A stretch of DNA of 64,000 bases from Candidatus Koribacter versatilis Ellin345 (GCF_000014005.1 NC_008009.1:5510501-5574500), one strand, 5' to 3'. Shown: positions 35,558 to 44,938, counted from the first letter of the stretch. Notes: generated by a model not told the origin, from the sequence alone. A program made the numbers and translations.

Positions 35558-35821
35558 ACATACCATTTCCGAGCGAAACCGGGAACGCTGGGAATCCGGA
35601 CTGTTTAAAACTTTCAAAGACCACTCAGCCTTACGGCCCGCGAAGACGCGCTTCGCGTTTCTACTGCCTTCGCGTTCACTTGTGGGAGTCATGCCAATTA
35701 CCGCGGATCACATACTTCCGCACGCAACTGGTGCTGCCGGAAGGTTCTCTACTGGAGGCGTCCTCTTGAAGCGCTGCGCGTTTTACTACCGAACGGTCCG
35801 GCATGCCGGGCCACAATCTTT

Positions 35822-35897
35822 TGGAGCTGGCGAAGGGATTTGAACCCCCGACCCTCTGATTACAAATCAGATGCTCTACCAGCTGAGCTACGCCAGC
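35822..35897 (-). tRNA. tRNA-Thr (TGT)
   Basis: The 76-base cloverleaf has acceptor GCTGGCG/CGCCAGC, anticodon loop TTTGTAA with TGT and an encoded CCA. It is the first element of the cluster, like E. coli thrU. Confidence 0.96.
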
Positions 35898-35966
35898 ACT
35901 CGGAAACACCCTACCGAAATCGGCAGAAGCTCCCTGAAATCAACTCGAAGCACGGGCAAGAAATAA

Positions 35967-35995
35967 AGGGTAACACACGGAAACTGGCCACGCAA
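35967..35995 (-). promoter_or_regulatory. Possible promoter of the tRNA-tuf operon
   Basis: On the minus strand TTGCGT (35990-35995) and TACCCT (35967-35972) are 17 bases apart, about 70 bases upstream of tRNA-Thr(TGT). The -10 is a weak match. The rest of the 35898-36209 gap shows no gene. Confidence 0.35.
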
Positions 35996-36209
35996 CCGAG
36001 CTTCCGCCCGAGCGCACCTCTCCGTGATCGCACCGAAACTACGAATTATGATCGCAAACTCGCTGCTCTCGGGAAGCCGAAATTCTGCGAGCGCACTCCG
36101 CAACCGCCGGAGTGCTATCATGCGGGTACTTTATGATTTTAGCGCAGAATCCACGAACTTGACTACCTGCCGCCGCGGCGAATTTTAGCCCTGTCCCGGC
36201 GCTCACTCG

Positions 36210-37280
36210 ATGAAATCTCGAAGATCGAAAATCTGGATTGCTGTCGCCGTTCTCGTCATCCTGGCCGCCATCGGCGGCGCCCTCTACCTACGCAAACATG
36301 CTGCCCCAGAGCCGGCCCGCCTGCTGCCTGACGGCGATGCCATCCTCTACGCAAACCTCAAACCAGTCCGTGTTTTCAGTAACTTCGGGAAGGAACCCCA
36401 GAAGGGGCGCGACCCCGATTACCAGGATTTCGTCAATCAGACCGGCTTTGAGTTCGAGCGCGACTTGGATGAAGCTGCGGTTTCCGAACACGGCGCACTA
36501 GTGGGCGCGATGGGGCCGGATACCGTTCCGCCGGCGACCCGCTTCTCGTGGATCTTCGTTGGCCGCTTCAATTCCGAGAAACTAACCGGATGGCTGAAGG
36601 CTCGCGCCAACGATGCCGATCAGTACCGCGGAGCTTCGGTTTACAGCATTCCGCTACAAGGGCGGACGGTTCGTGTCGCGATTTTGTCGGTGGATACGGT
36701 CGCGGCTTCCAACGTTGACGGATCGCAGGACATTCACGGCATCATCGATCGCTATCGTGCCTCGGCGCTGCCGGTCGGCGGACCGAGCCTTGTACGCAGC
36801 TTCTACAAGAATGTGCCCATCGGCAGTGTGCTGTGGACGATCCTGCGCACCAACACTGCCGGTGAACATAGCTCGCCATTCTTGCCCGGAGATGCGTCGT
36901 TGTTCGTTCCGGCGAACACGACAATTGTGCTCTCCGCGCGCGCGCTCACTTCCGTGCACGTGCAGGCTGATTTGTTCACGCCGAGTGAAAACGACGCCAA
37001 GAAGTTCAAGCAGAAGACCGACGTCTTCCTCGCGCTTTTCAAGGGCGTCGAGACGAATGTTGGCGTGAACGGCAACGACAAGGACGTGAAGGACGCGTTC
37101 GACAACATCAAGGTCGAACAGACCGGCGCAACGGCGACCATCAGCGCAGTGATCCCGTTCGACTTCTTCAAGAAACTGTTAGCCGATACTCCCGAACAAG
37201 TCGCACAGCAACCTGCGCCCGAACCGGTTGCGCCGCCTGCACCTGCGCCGAAGAAGCCGGTGCACAAGAAGTCGAAGTAA
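36210..37280 (+). CDS. Membrane-anchored hypothetical protein
   Basis: The 356-residue protein begins with a basic stretch and one transmembrane anchor (IWIAVAVLVILAAIGGALYL), then a large extracytoplasmic part starting ARLLPDGDAILYANLKPVRVF. The C-terminus is rich in Pro, Ala and Lys (QQPAPEPVAPPAPAPKKPVH). The DAILYANLKP start resembles bacterial DUF3352-like proteins, but I cannot confirm this. It is convergent with the anti-sigma factor gene, 2 bases apart. Confidence 0.7.
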   Translation: MKSRRSKIWIAVAVLVILAAIGGALYLRKHAAPEPARLLPDGDAILYANLKPVRVFSNFGKEPQKGRDPDYQDFVNQTGFEFERDLDEAAVSEHGALVGAMGPDTVPPATRFSWIFVGRFNSEKLTGWLKARANDADQYRGASVYSIPLQGRTVRVAILSVDTVAASNVDGSQDIHGIIDRYRASALPVGGPSLVRSFYKNVPIGSVLWTILRTNTAGEHSSPFLPGDASLFVPANTTIVLSARALTSVHVQADLFTPSENDAKKFKQKTDVFLALFKGVETNVGVNGNDKDVKDAFDNIKVEQTGATATISAVIPFDFFKKLLADTPEQVAQQPAPEPVAPPAPAPKKPVHKKSK

Positions 37281-37282
37281 GC

Positions 37283-38077
37283 TCAGCGCGCCTTCGCCTG
37301 GATCAACCCGACAAACTCTCGCAGTTCCTGCGGATTGAGATCGCTCACCGCCCAAAACTCCAGTGAGCCGTTCTTCCAGTGGAGGAGGCTGTAGCCGTTG
37401 CGCATGGTTGCGCTGAGGGGAGCGGTCGTGCTCTCGGGCCACATCGAGAGATTGATGACGTGCTTGCGGCGGCGATAAACGACGGTTGCCACGGGGCGGC
37501 CATCGATGTAGTCGAGGCGTCCGCCGGCGAGTTCGAAGCCATCACTGGTGAGATCGACGACCGGCGGCGCGAAGTCGAGCTTGCCATCAAACCATGGCTT
37601 CACCGTGTGCTGGTCGGTGGAGGGCACATCGTAGAGGTGATCGGCCATGAGCGAGCGAACGTGGCTGTCGAGCATTTCCTGCGCGAGCAGCGTGTTCTGC
37701 TCGGAGTTTGCCGGGCGCGTTGGTAGCCAGTGCCACGCGAAGACCGCGAGGATCAGGACAGCGGCAACCGCGATGCCTAGCGGTCTCCACCAGGCGACGC
37801 GCTCTCGCTTCGGTGGAGTGATGAGGCGTGGCTGTTCGCGCACTCCGGCTTCTTCGAGGATTGCGCTGTGCACGCGCGCGTTAAGACTCGCAGGCATCGT
37901 GCCGTAAACGCCGCTGCTTCGCACGACACTCGCGAGGGACTTCGCCTGCTTCAGTTGCTCGGCACACGCGCTGCACGTTTCGAGATGGCGCTCGACCTCC
38001 ACCGCGCGCGAGACGTCGAGTTCGCGGTCGGCATAGAGTTCGATCAGCGGCCGCGCATCTTCACATTGCATGCTCAT
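37283..38077 (-). CDS. Anti-sigma factor with zinc-finger (zf-HC2) domain
   Basis: The 264-residue protein has an N-terminal ZAS motif, His31-x3-Cys35-x2-Cys38 (RHLETCSACAEQL), one transmembrane helix near residues 100-118, and a periplasmic domain of about 145 residues. It should hold the cognate ECF sigma factor inactive at the membrane until a signal is sensed. Its ATG overlaps the sigma factor stop by 4 bases. Confidence 0.9.
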   Translation of the reverse strand: MSMQCEDARPLIELYADRELDVSRAVEVERHLETCSACAEQLKQAKSLASVVRSSGVYGTMPASLNARVHSAILEEAGVREQPRLITPPKRERVAWWRPLGIAVAAVLILAVFAWHWLPTRPANSEQNTLLAQEMLDSHVRSLMADHLYDVPSTDQHTVKPWFDGKLDFAPPVVDLTSDGFELAGGRLDYIDGRPVATVVYRRRKHVINLSMWPESTTAPLSATMRNGYSLLHWKNGSLEFWAVSDLNPQELREFVGLIQAKAR

Positions 38078-38595
38078 GCTCCCTTTCCCGCCTGCTTCTG
38101 CAGTCGCTGCCGCAACTGCTGGCGCGCTCGCGACAGGCGCGACATTACGGTGCCAACCGGCGCGCCCGTGATCTCCGCGATCTGCTTGTACGAAAGCTCT
38201 TCCATTTCGCGTAGTACCAGCGCCTCGCGGAACTCTGTCGGCAACTCCTCGATGGCGCGGCGGACGTCCGCAGCATCCGCGGTCTGAAGTACCGACGCTT
38301 CCGGCGTTGCGCTCTCACCCGAGTGCTGCTCCTCCTCGAACTCGACGACCTCCTGCACGTTGCGCGTGCGCGAGAGAAACGAGTAGCAGACGTTGCGCAC
38401 GATCACCAGCAGCCAAGTGCGGGCGTCTCCGCCGTGATAACCGTCGAGCCCGCGGAAGGCGCGCAGCGATGCTTCCTGCACGAGGTCCTCGGCATCAGCA
38501 CTGTTGCCAACGATCAGGTGAGCGAGGTTGTAGGCGCGCGCGAGATGCGGCGTCACCACTCGGTCGAATTCGCGCACGCGCTCGTGGCTCTCCAT
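38074..38595 (-). CDS. ECF-family RNA polymerase sigma factor
   Basis: The 173-residue protein has sigma-2 (YNLAHLIVGNSADAEDLVQEASLRAFRGLDGY, then RTWLLVIVRN) and sigma-4 (LPTEFREALVLREMEELSYKQIAEITGAPVGTVMSRLSRARQQLR). It is coupled to its anti-sigma factor and divergent from the exported phosphoesterase-cupredoxin genes, which are plausible targets. Confidence 0.95.
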   Translation of the reverse strand: MESHERVREFDRVVTPHLARAYNLAHLIVGNSADAEDLVQEASLRAFRGLDGYHGGDARTWLLVIVRNVCYSFLSRTRNVQEVVEFEEEQHSGESATPEASVLQTADAADVRRAIEELPTEFREALVLREMEELSYKQIAEITGAPVGTVMSRLSRARQQLRQRLQKQAGKGA

Positions 38596-38720
38596 TACGC
38601 CTAACCGGTACAGACTCTCCTCGAAGCGAGTTTATTCCCGACGAGAAATCTAGCACCGTGAAGGAATATTCGCACTGTGCTCGCGGTCTGTACTCACGCA
38701 ACCACAAATGGGAGGTTCGC

Positions 38721-39680
38721 GTGGAAGACAAACCAACTCTGATTGAGCAGATCCAGTCGAACGATGGCATTGATCGTCGCGGGTTCCTGAAGTGCATGGC
38801 ATGGGCGGGAACGGCGACCGTCTGCGTGCTGCAAGGCGGGGTGCTGAAGTCGTTCGCAGCGGATGACATGGCGAAGATGAAGCACCACAAGGGCGATTTC
38901 GCATTCGTCCAGATCAGCGACAGCCACATTGGCTTCAACAAGCCGGCCAACACAGACGTCACCGCGACGTTGAACCATGCGATCGCCAAGATCAACGCAT
39001 TGCCGGTACAGCCCGAGTTCATCCTGCACACAGGCGATCTCTCGCACCTCAGCGAGCCCGGCGAATTCGACACGCTCGACCAGGCGCTCAAGTCGGTGAA
39101 GACGGGGCAAGTGTTCTACGTTCCCGGTGAACACGATGTGCTCAACGATAACGGCGTGCAGTATCGCGAGCGCTACGGCAAGAACACCAAGGGCGACGGC
39201 TGGTACAGCTTCGACAAGAACGGAGTGCACTTCGTCGGGCTGGTGAACGTGATGAACCTCAAAGCCGGTGGACTTGGATCGCTGGGGCACGAGCAGCTCG
39301 AGTGGTTCGAAGATGATGTGCAGCACCTCAAGGCTTCGACGCCGGTTGTGGTGTTCGCGCACATTCCGCTGTGGTCGGTTTATCCCGATTGGGGTTGGGG
39401 AACCGATTACAGCGAGCAGGCGCTTGGCTATTTGAAGCGCTTCGGATCTGTGACCGTGCTCAACGGACACATTCACCAGGTGATGCAGAAGGTCGAAGGC
39501 AAAGTGTCGTTCCATACCGCGCGATCGACGGCGTTCCCGCAGCCTGAACCGGGCAAAGCAGCAGGTCCGGGACCGATGAAGGTTCCGGCGGAGAAGCTGG
39601 CGTCTGTGCTGGGAGTGACGGATGTGGATTTCGTGCGTGGGAAGCATTCGCTGGCTATCGTCGACAGCACTTTGGAATAA
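38721..39680 (+). CDS. Tat-exported calcineurin-type metallophosphoesterase
   Basis: From the GTG at 38721 (GGGAGG 5 bases upstream) the protein has 319 residues. A twin-arginine signal (RRGFLK at 19-24, then a hydrophobic stretch) predicts export in folded form. All metallophosphoesterase blocks are present: QISDSHIG, HTGDLSH, GEHD (in place of GNHD), FAHIPLW and NGHIHQ. Substrate unknown. A cupredoxin gene and a DUF2231 gene follow closely. Confidence 0.9.
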   Translation: MEDKPTLIEQIQSNDGIDRRGFLKCMAWAGTATVCVLQGGVLKSFAADDMAKMKHHKGDFAFVQISDSHIGFNKPANTDVTATLNHAIAKINALPVQPEFILHTGDLSHLSEPGEFDTLDQALKSVKTGQVFYVPGEHDVLNDNGVQYRERYGKNTKGDGWYSFDKNGVHFVGLVNVMNLKAGGLGSLGHEQLEWFEDDVQHLKASTPVVVFAHIPLWSVYPDWGWGTDYSEQALGYLKRFGSVTVLNGHIHQVMQKVEGKVSFHTARSTAFPQPEPGKAAGPGPMKVPAEKLASVLGVTDVDFVRGKHSLAIVDSTLE

Positions 39681-39726
39681 ACATCGTTTTCATCACAGAG
39701 GCACAGAGACGCAGAGGAGATTGGGT

Positions 39727-40050
39727 ATGAGAGTTCTGATGGTATTGGCAGTGTTGTTGGCGAGTGCAGTTGCATTCGCGCAGACGCCGGTCGCAGCGCA
39801 GCCGGCAACGGCGGTGGCGATCGATAACTTCATGTTCTCGCCGATGACGATTGAAGTGGAGCGCGGGACGACAATCACTTGGGTTAACAAGGACGACATT
39901 CCACATGTCGTCGCGAGCACGACGGGGAAGTTCAAGTCGCGTGCGATCGATACCGATGGGACGTTCGCCTTCACGTTCACGGAGCCGGGAACGTATGAGT
40001 ACTACTGCTCGATCCATCCGAAGATGGTCGGAAAGATCGTGGTGAAGTAG
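39727..40050 (+). CDS. Secreted cupredoxin (plastocyanin/amicyanin-like)
   Basis: The 107-residue protein has a signal peptide (MRVLMVLAVLLASAVAFAQ) and a single cupredoxin fold with the type 1 copper ligands His60 (DDIPHVV), Cys94, His97 and Met100 (YYCSIHPKM). It should carry single electrons in the periplasm. The ATG lies 46 bases after the phosphoesterase stop and downstream of a CACAGAGGCACAGAG repeat fragment. Confidence 0.93.
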   Translation: MRVLMVLAVLLASAVAFAQTPVAAQPATAVAIDNFMFSPMTIEVERGTTITWVNKDDIPHVVASTTGKFKSRAIDTDGTFAFTFTEPGTYEYYCSIHPKMVGKIVVK

Positions 40051-40051
40051 C

Positions 40052-40483
40052 GTGCACTTCTTCGACCTGCAACACACGTTACTTGCGAAGCACGCGCAAC
40101 ACATCGTGCTCGTACATTTCCCGATCGCGCTGGTCTGCGTCGCGCTGTTGTTCGACTTGCTGGCGCTGCGCTGGAGCGATCGGGGCTTTGCGGCAGCCGC
40201 GTACTTGAATCTCTCCATCGCCGCGGCTGCCGTTCTTCCGGTGGCGATCACGGGATTGTTGGCTTGGAAGTGGCAACTGGAAGGAGCGCCGCTGCGCGGA
40301 GTGCTGCGTCTGCATTTGCTGCTCGGCGTGAGTTCGGTGGTGATGATTGCCGCGACATGGTTCGCGGCGAAGCGGACGCGAGGATCGTCATCGAGTTGGC
40401 GGATTGCGATGGAATTCACGACAGTTGCGGTCGTCGCGGTCACGGCGCATTTGGGCGGATTTGTTTCGGGAGTGAATGTGTAG
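40052..40483 (+). CDS. DUF2231-like four-helix membrane protein
   Basis: The 143-residue protein has four hydrophobic helices and the family motif HIVLVHFPIAL. The GTG start lies one base after the cupredoxin stop, so the genes are translationally coupled. Several membrane-embedded histidines (residues 8, 14, 17, 22) could bind heme or copper; this and the coupling suggest a redox partner of the cupredoxin, but no function is established. Confidence 0.75.
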   Translation: MHFFDLQHTLLAKHAQHIVLVHFPIALVCVALLFDLLALRWSDRGFAAAAYLNLSIAAAAVLPVAITGLLAWKWQLEGAPLRGVLRLHLLLGVSSVVMIAATWFAAKRTRGSSSSWRIAMEFTTVAVVAVTAHLGGFVSGVNV

Positions 40484-40500
40484 CGGCGGTGTTGATCGTT

Positions 40501-40569
40501 GCAGGGGCTAAAGCCCCGAATCAATCAGGGGCCCTTTTCGGCAGCGCTGAAGCGCTGCCCTGATACAAA
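40501..40569 (+). repeat. REP-like palindromic repeat
   Basis: Head CAGGGGCTAAAGCCCC and tail GGCAGCGCTGAAGCGCTGCC with CTGATACAAA, between convergent genes. The tail is the same stem variant as in the nusG-rplK gap. Confidence 0.78.
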
Positions 40570-40605
40570 GCAAAGATGCGAAACGGAAATGCAGCTACAA
40601 AACAA

Positions 40606-40628
40606 AAGGCGCTCGTTGCGAGCGCCTT
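40606..40628 (-). terminator. Terminator of the M23 peptidase gene
   Basis: A 10-bp stem AAGGCGCTCG/CGAGCGCCTT with a 3-base loop is followed on the minus strand by TTGTTTTG, 24 bases after the stop. Confidence 0.8.
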
Positions 40629-40651
40629 AGTTTGATGGTTATAAAACTGTC

Positions 40652-41560
40652 TTACGATCCGCCGAAGACGTCGTCGCGCGGGGAAAGCTTGCGCAGATAT
40701 TTCTTCGGGTTGACCGGGGTATCGTTGATCCGCACCTCGTAGTGGAGGTGGGGGCCGGTGGTACGACCACTCATGCCTACGTATCCGATGACCTGGCCGC
40801 GCTGCACGTGCTGGCCCTCAATCACTGTAAAGCCGGAGAGATGTCCGTAGCGGGTGACGATGCCGTGTCCATGATCAAGCGAGATCATGCGGCCATATCC
40901 GCTGTAGAAGTCCGCAAAGGTCACGTCGCCGTCGGCAGGTGCAAGTACCGGTTGGCCGAAGGTCGAAGAGATATCGATACCGGGATGGAAGGCGCCTTCA
41001 CCGTTGAACGGATCGGAGCGCTCACCGAACGGGCCGGTGATCGGACCGGTGACTGGCCAGTACTGCGGCGCATCGGCAGCTCGAACCCAGTCGGTCAGCG
41101 AGACTGCGTGGCTATAGCTGTTGCCAATGCCGGCAGTCGCTACGCCGGTCATCGCGCTGTCGCGAAGGGCGTAGAGACGGTTCAGCGATTCGGTGAACTT
41201 CACCGGGCTGTCTGCATCTTTTGTGGTGGCGATGAGCTTGCCGTCAGGCTTGAGGCCGTAAAGGACAGAAACTTCATTAGCGACAGAACCGAGCGAGGCG
41301 ACCTGGATTTCCTTTTCCTGGTTCGACTGCTCGAGCTGGCTGTATTGCGACTTCAGGGCCTCTTTTTCAGAGCGAAGCTGATTGAAGCGGGTCACCTTCA
41401 TCAGCATGCGAGTGTAAGACCCGGCCATGCCAGTGATGGTGAACATCCCGATCAGTGCCCCTACCATGAACACATATAGGTAGTGGATAGGAATCGGGAT
41501 TTTCCGCAGTTGGCCCTCAGCATCACGGGCCACAAACAGAATATAAAAGCGCTTTCTCAA
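40652..41560 (-). CDS. Membrane-anchored M23 (LytM-type) peptidase
   Basis: The 302-residue protein has one transmembrane helix (residues 27-48), a coiled-coil segment (about 55-95) and a C-terminal M23 domain with zinc ligands His192 and Asp196 (FHPGIDIS) and His271/His273 (HLHYEV). It would cut peptidoglycan cross-bridges or regulate amidases. The start is a TTG at 41560 with CGGAG upstream. A terminator closes the gene. Confidence 0.93.
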   Translation of the reverse strand: MRKRFYILFVARDAEGQLRKIPIPIHYLYVFMVGALIGMFTITGMAGSYTRMLMKVTRFNQLRSEKEALKSQYSQLEQSNQEKEIQVASLGSVANEVSVLYGLKPDGKLIATTKDADSPVKFTESLNRLYALRDSAMTGVATAGIGNSYSHAVSLTDWVRAADAPQYWPVTGPITGPFGERSDPFNGEGAFHPGIDISSTFGQPVLAPADGDVTFADFYSGYGRMISLDHGHGIVTRYGHLSGFTVIEGQHVQRGQVIGYVGMSGRTTGPHLHYEVRINDTPVNPKKYLRKLSPRDDVFGGS

Positions 41561-41927
41561 AACTATAAAACTCCGATCCGAGACCGATGTCTGCGGAGGA
41601 TTATTGCTTCAAACCCGCGGGGCCAGAGTTAGGGTCCGGCGAATCTTACAGACGTTGCGGCTGAAGCCTTGGCAGCTCCTGAATATTGGCTGCCGAGTAC
41701 CTGGCAATTTCTCCAGGTTCAAAGTAACAACGAAGTAACCAAAATCTCAGGTAAAGGACTCATGAAAGCTATCAACCGGGGTTCCCGCTTGTCAACCAGA
41801 ACTGTCTCCGACCTGACACACACATGGCCATTCGAAAGCGGTCCGGCGGGCATGACCGAAGGTTTCCAGGCGCTTGAAATAGGAGCCAAGCTGCACAAAC
41901 GGAGTTGCCCCTCCTAAGTATCGATAA

Positions 41928-42038
41928 GTAACCCCCATCCGGTGCACGAATCTTTATTTTCAATAATTTAGCCTATAGACTCCTCGCAAAATATTCAAAA
42001 CGCGAGACTTATAGGTAAAATATTCAAAAATAAGGGGT
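41928..42038 (+). repeat. Dispersed repeat with GCAAAATATTC units, copy 3
   Basis: A C-rich start GTAACCCCCATCC is followed by CCTATAGACTCCTC, GCAAAATATTCAAAACGC, GACTTATAGG and TAAAATATTCAAAAATAAGG. Order and motifs match the copies at 4008-4124 and 17344-17460, but the first unit is eroded. Confidence 0.6.
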
Positions 42039-42071
42039 TAAGCCCGTTTCATTGGGAAGAACACGTCAACC

Positions 42072-42090
42072 GCGTGGGTCTGACCCACGC
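42072..42090. repeat. 9-bp perfect palindrome GCGTGGGTC-T-GACCCACGC
   Basis: The two 9-base arms have a single central base. It lies about 70 bases beyond the amidohydrolase stop. It could be an operator, a cruciform or part of another dispersed repeat; a one-base loop does not fit a normal RNA terminator. Confidence 0.5.
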
Positions 42091-42162
42091 CATCAGGGTA
42101 CGTGAAATCGCAACGGACGGCTGTGACGCATGGCACTCGGCACAGTGAGCCCCTGTACTTTT

Positions 42163-43860
42163 TTACGGCTTGGCTCCATAGACGGTCTCGCCACCGAAAA
42201 CGGTCCAGAGAACCTTAGTATCCCGAACATCTTCGGCAGCGATGGTCAGGACGTCCCGATCCACGAGGGCGAAGTCGGCCTGCTTGCCTTCTGCGATCGA
42301 GCCAATGGACTCCTGGCGGTCGAGAGCCCGCGCGGCGTTGATGGTGTAGGCGTAGAGCATGGCCTCGCGCGGCATACGCTGTGACGGATCAAGGACGCCC
42401 TCGGGACCCTTTCGGGTTTCGGCGGTGTAAATCGCCTGGAAGACGTCTGCGGTGGAAACCGGCCAGTCACTGGCGCCCGCGACCGTAGCACCGGTGTCGA
42501 GAATGGAGCGCGCCGGATATTGCCACCCATAGAGATAGGGATCGATATAGGGCTTGAGCAGCTTGGTGCTATCGACTTCGGCGCGCGCCCAAAGGAGCTG
42601 CATGGACGCTATGACCTTGAGGTCGTGGATGCGGCTGATGTCCTCGGGCCGCACGAACTGGAGATGGGTGATGGTATGCGGCAGCTTCGACGAAGGATTT
42701 GAGCTGCGCGCCGCCTGGATGCCGTTGAGCGCTTCGGTGACAGCCTGATCGCCGATGGCGTGAACGTGGATGATCATGCCGTTCTTTTCGGCGGCGACGC
42801 AGATGCGCTGGAAGTCTTCCGGCTTGAAGAGCAGTTCGCCGGTGCGGCCGGTGTTCAAGTACGGTTTCGACATCACCGCGGTCTGCGATGGGATCTCGGC
42901 AACACCATCGGCGAAGACCTTGATGCCGATGACCTTCACATCTGGGACATCTTTGAAGCTCTCGCGCAGATCGAGCGCGTGTTTGAACTGGCCGTCGGGA
43001 TCGCCTTTCTTGAAGGCGATGACGGGTAGCGCGCCGACGTGCGATTTCAGTTCGCCCTTTTCGGCGAGTCCGCGGTAGGCGGCGAGGATGGCGTCGCTCA
43101 CCGCGGGATCGAGCCACGCGGTGATACCGAGGTGATGCATGTAGTCGACAGCAGCACGCGCGGCGGAGAGCATGCGCGCTGCGTCGGGCTTCGGCATGAT
43201 TTGCTCGACTTTCTCGTTGCCGAGATCAACCAGGAAGCCGTTCGGTTCGAGGTCCTTGCTGAAGCCGTAGTAGCCGCGCGCGGTCTGGTCGAGTCCACTG
43301 ATCAATTGCTTGTTGATGCCGGCGCGCTCGAGGAGAACTTTGTTCGCCCAGGCGGTGTGACCATCCATGCCTTCGAGATAGACAGGGACCTTGGCGTAGT
43401 CGCCGGAATTGAAATGCTCGTTGAGTTCTTTGTTGTGAGACCAGTACTCAAGCGGCAGGCCGGAGACGTCGAGCACATCGCCCATCATTCCGCGGCCGTT
43501 CTTGCGTGACTCGGCGGCGAACTTGAAGAGGTCTTCCATGGTCGAGGCGCTCTCGCCCAGGTCGGCAGAGATGAGACTGAGGCCACCGTCGACAGCATGG
43601 GCGTGGCTGTCGATGAGGCCGGGCAGAAGCAAGTTTCCCTTGAGATCAACTTTCTCAGCGCTGCCGCTGACGGCCTTGGACACTTCAGCGAAAGTCCCAA
43701 CGGCAACGATTTTGTCGCCACGAATGGCGACGGCTTCCGCGTAGGGATGCGTGGTATCGGCAGTGAAGATTTTGCCGTTGTAGAGAATGCGCTCGTCGGC
43801 GGCGAAAGCAATGCAGGCGAGAAGGAGACAGAAGGCAATCGTCGAGAAAATTCGGCGCAT
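42163..43860 (-). CDS. Secreted YtcJ-like amidohydrolase
   Basis: From the ATG at 43860 the protein has 565 residues with a signal peptide (MRRIFSTIAFCLLLACIAFA). It is an amidohydrolase of the YtcJ/amidohydrolase-3 type: the opening ILYNGKIFTADTTHPYAEAVAIRGDKIVAVG, the metal motif LLPGLIDSHAH, and late IHVHAIGDQAV. It hydrolyses an unknown amide or formamide outside the cytoplasm. It is divergent from thiL. Confidence 0.9.
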   Translation of the reverse strand: MRRIFSTIAFCLLLACIAFAADERILYNGKIFTADTTHPYAEAVAIRGDKIVAVGTFAEVSKAVSGSAEKVDLKGNLLLPGLIDSHAHAVDGGLSLISADLGESASTMEDLFKFAAESRKNGRGMMGDVLDVSGLPLEYWSHNKELNEHFNSGDYAKVPVYLEGMDGHTAWANKVLLERAGINKQLISGLDQTARGYYGFSKDLEPNGFLVDLGNEKVEQIMPKPDAARMLSAARAAVDYMHHLGITAWLDPAVSDAILAAYRGLAEKGELKSHVGALPVIAFKKGDPDGQFKHALDLRESFKDVPDVKVIGIKVFADGVAEIPSQTAVMSKPYLNTGRTGELLFKPEDFQRICVAAEKNGMIIHVHAIGDQAVTEALNGIQAARSSNPSSKLPHTITHLQFVRPEDISRIHDLKVIASMQLLWARAEVDSTKLLKPYIDPYLYGWQYPARSILDTGATVAGASDWPVSTADVFQAIYTAETRKGPEGVLDPSQRMPREAMLYAYTINAARALDRQESIGSIAEGKQADFALVDRDVLTIAAEDVRDTKVLWTVFGGETVYGAKP

Positions 43861-43966
43861 CAGGACCCCCGGGAAAAAAGGCAATTCGTTAGGCTGGAAG
43901 CAACAGCTTCTCTGAAAGGGAGCACGATACCACACCGATCCACAGGCCGCGGCGGGGCACAGGATT

Positions 43967-43972
43967 TACACT
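43967..43972 (+). promoter_or_regulatory. -10 hexamer 6 nt before the thiL GTG
   Basis: TACACT ends six bases before the GTG at 43979; there is no Shine-Dalgarno. Leaderless initiation is suggested. Confidence 0.45.
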
Positions 43973-43978
43973 GCACGC

Positions 43979-44935
43979 GTGCCCCTTTCCGAACGAGCTT
44001 TGATTGAGCGCATCCGGCGGCGAGCGTCATCGCGCAAGTTCTCGGCGATCACGCGCGGCATTGGCGACGATTGCGCCGTGCTCGATCCGCCACCGGGACA
44101 TGAACTACTGGTGACGACGGATTTCTGCCTGGAGAACGTGCACTTCCGTCGCGAATGGCATCCGGCGAAAGCTGTCGGACACCGGTGTCTCGTGCGCGGG
44201 CTGAGTGACATCGCGGCAATGGGTGGCGATCCGCTGGCTGCGTTCCTCTCGCTCGCGTTGCCGGCGGAGATTCCGCAGAAGTGGGTGGATGGATTCTTCG
44301 ATGGCTTGTTAGCGCTGGCGGAGAGATGGAAGGTGCCGCTTGCAGGTGGTGATATTGCGCAGTCGCCACAAGGCGTGATGGCGGACATTATGGTGCTGGG
44401 CTCGGTGCCGCGCGGCAAAGCGATTCTACGTTCCGGCGGGAAGCCCGGCGATGTGCTGTATGTCACGGGAACGCTGGGATTGTCGGTCGCAGCGTTGCAG
44501 GCGTTTCGCGCGGGAAAGAAGCCGACAGCGAAGTCTACGCCGCGACATTTCTTCCCGGACCCGCGAATTGATATCGGCCGCCTACTGCGCGAACGCAAGC
44601 TGGCTACGGCGATGATCGACCTGAGCGATGGACTATCAACCGATCTTTCGCATATTTGCGATGAGAGCGGCGTGGGGGCAGTGGTGTATGCCACATCGGT
44701 GCCGTACGTGGGCGGGGAAAACGGATTGGAATTCGCGCTGAATGGTGGTGAGGACTATGAACTGCTTTTCACCGCGAACCCGCGGGCGCGAGTGCCGAAA
44801 GAAATCGACGGCGTACCTGTGACTGCGATTGGCGAGATCGTGCAGCGGCGCGGCATGTGGCTGGAAGACAAGCGCGGTAAAGTCGCGAAATTGAGGCCGC
44901 GCGGCTGGGAACACTTCCGCGGAGAAAAGAAATAG
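43979..44935 (+). CDS. thiL: Thiamine-monophosphate kinase
   Basis: The 318-residue enzyme phosphorylates thiamine monophosphate to the diphosphate cofactor. Family motifs are ITRGIGDDCAVLDPP (phosphate/Mg site), LVTTDFCLENVHFR, RGLSDIAAMGG and DLSDGLSTDL. No other thiamine gene is nearby. The membrane-anchored phospholipase D-like gene follows 3 bases after its stop. Confidence 0.95.
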   Translation: MPLSERALIERIRRRASSRKFSAITRGIGDDCAVLDPPPGHELLVTTDFCLENVHFRREWHPAKAVGHRCLVRGLSDIAAMGGDPLAAFLSLALPAEIPQKWVDGFFDGLLALAERWKVPLAGGDIAQSPQGVMADIMVLGSVPRGKAILRSGGKPGDVLYVTGTLGLSVAALQAFRAGKKPTAKSTPRHFFPDPRIDIGRLLRERKLATAMIDLSDGLSTDLSHICDESGVGAVVYATSVPYVGGENGLEFALNGGEDYELLFTANPRARVPKEIDGVPVTAIGEIVQRRGMWLEDKRGKVAKLRPRGWEHFRGEKK

Positions 44936-44938
44936 AAG

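Larger units (their letters stand above)
41561..42162. other. 600-base region without a convincing gene
   Basis: It contains the third copy of the GCAAAATATTC repeat and a GCGTGGGTC palindrome. Open frames of 82 codons (41669-41917 plus) and 63 codons (41772-41963 minus) lack ribosome sites and recognisable sequence and are not called. A small RNA cannot be excluded. Confidence 0.55.

Noticed and set aside
41669-41917. 82-codon plus-strand ORF
   Set aside because: No ribosome site, signal or recognisable sequence; lies in a repeat-containing gap.
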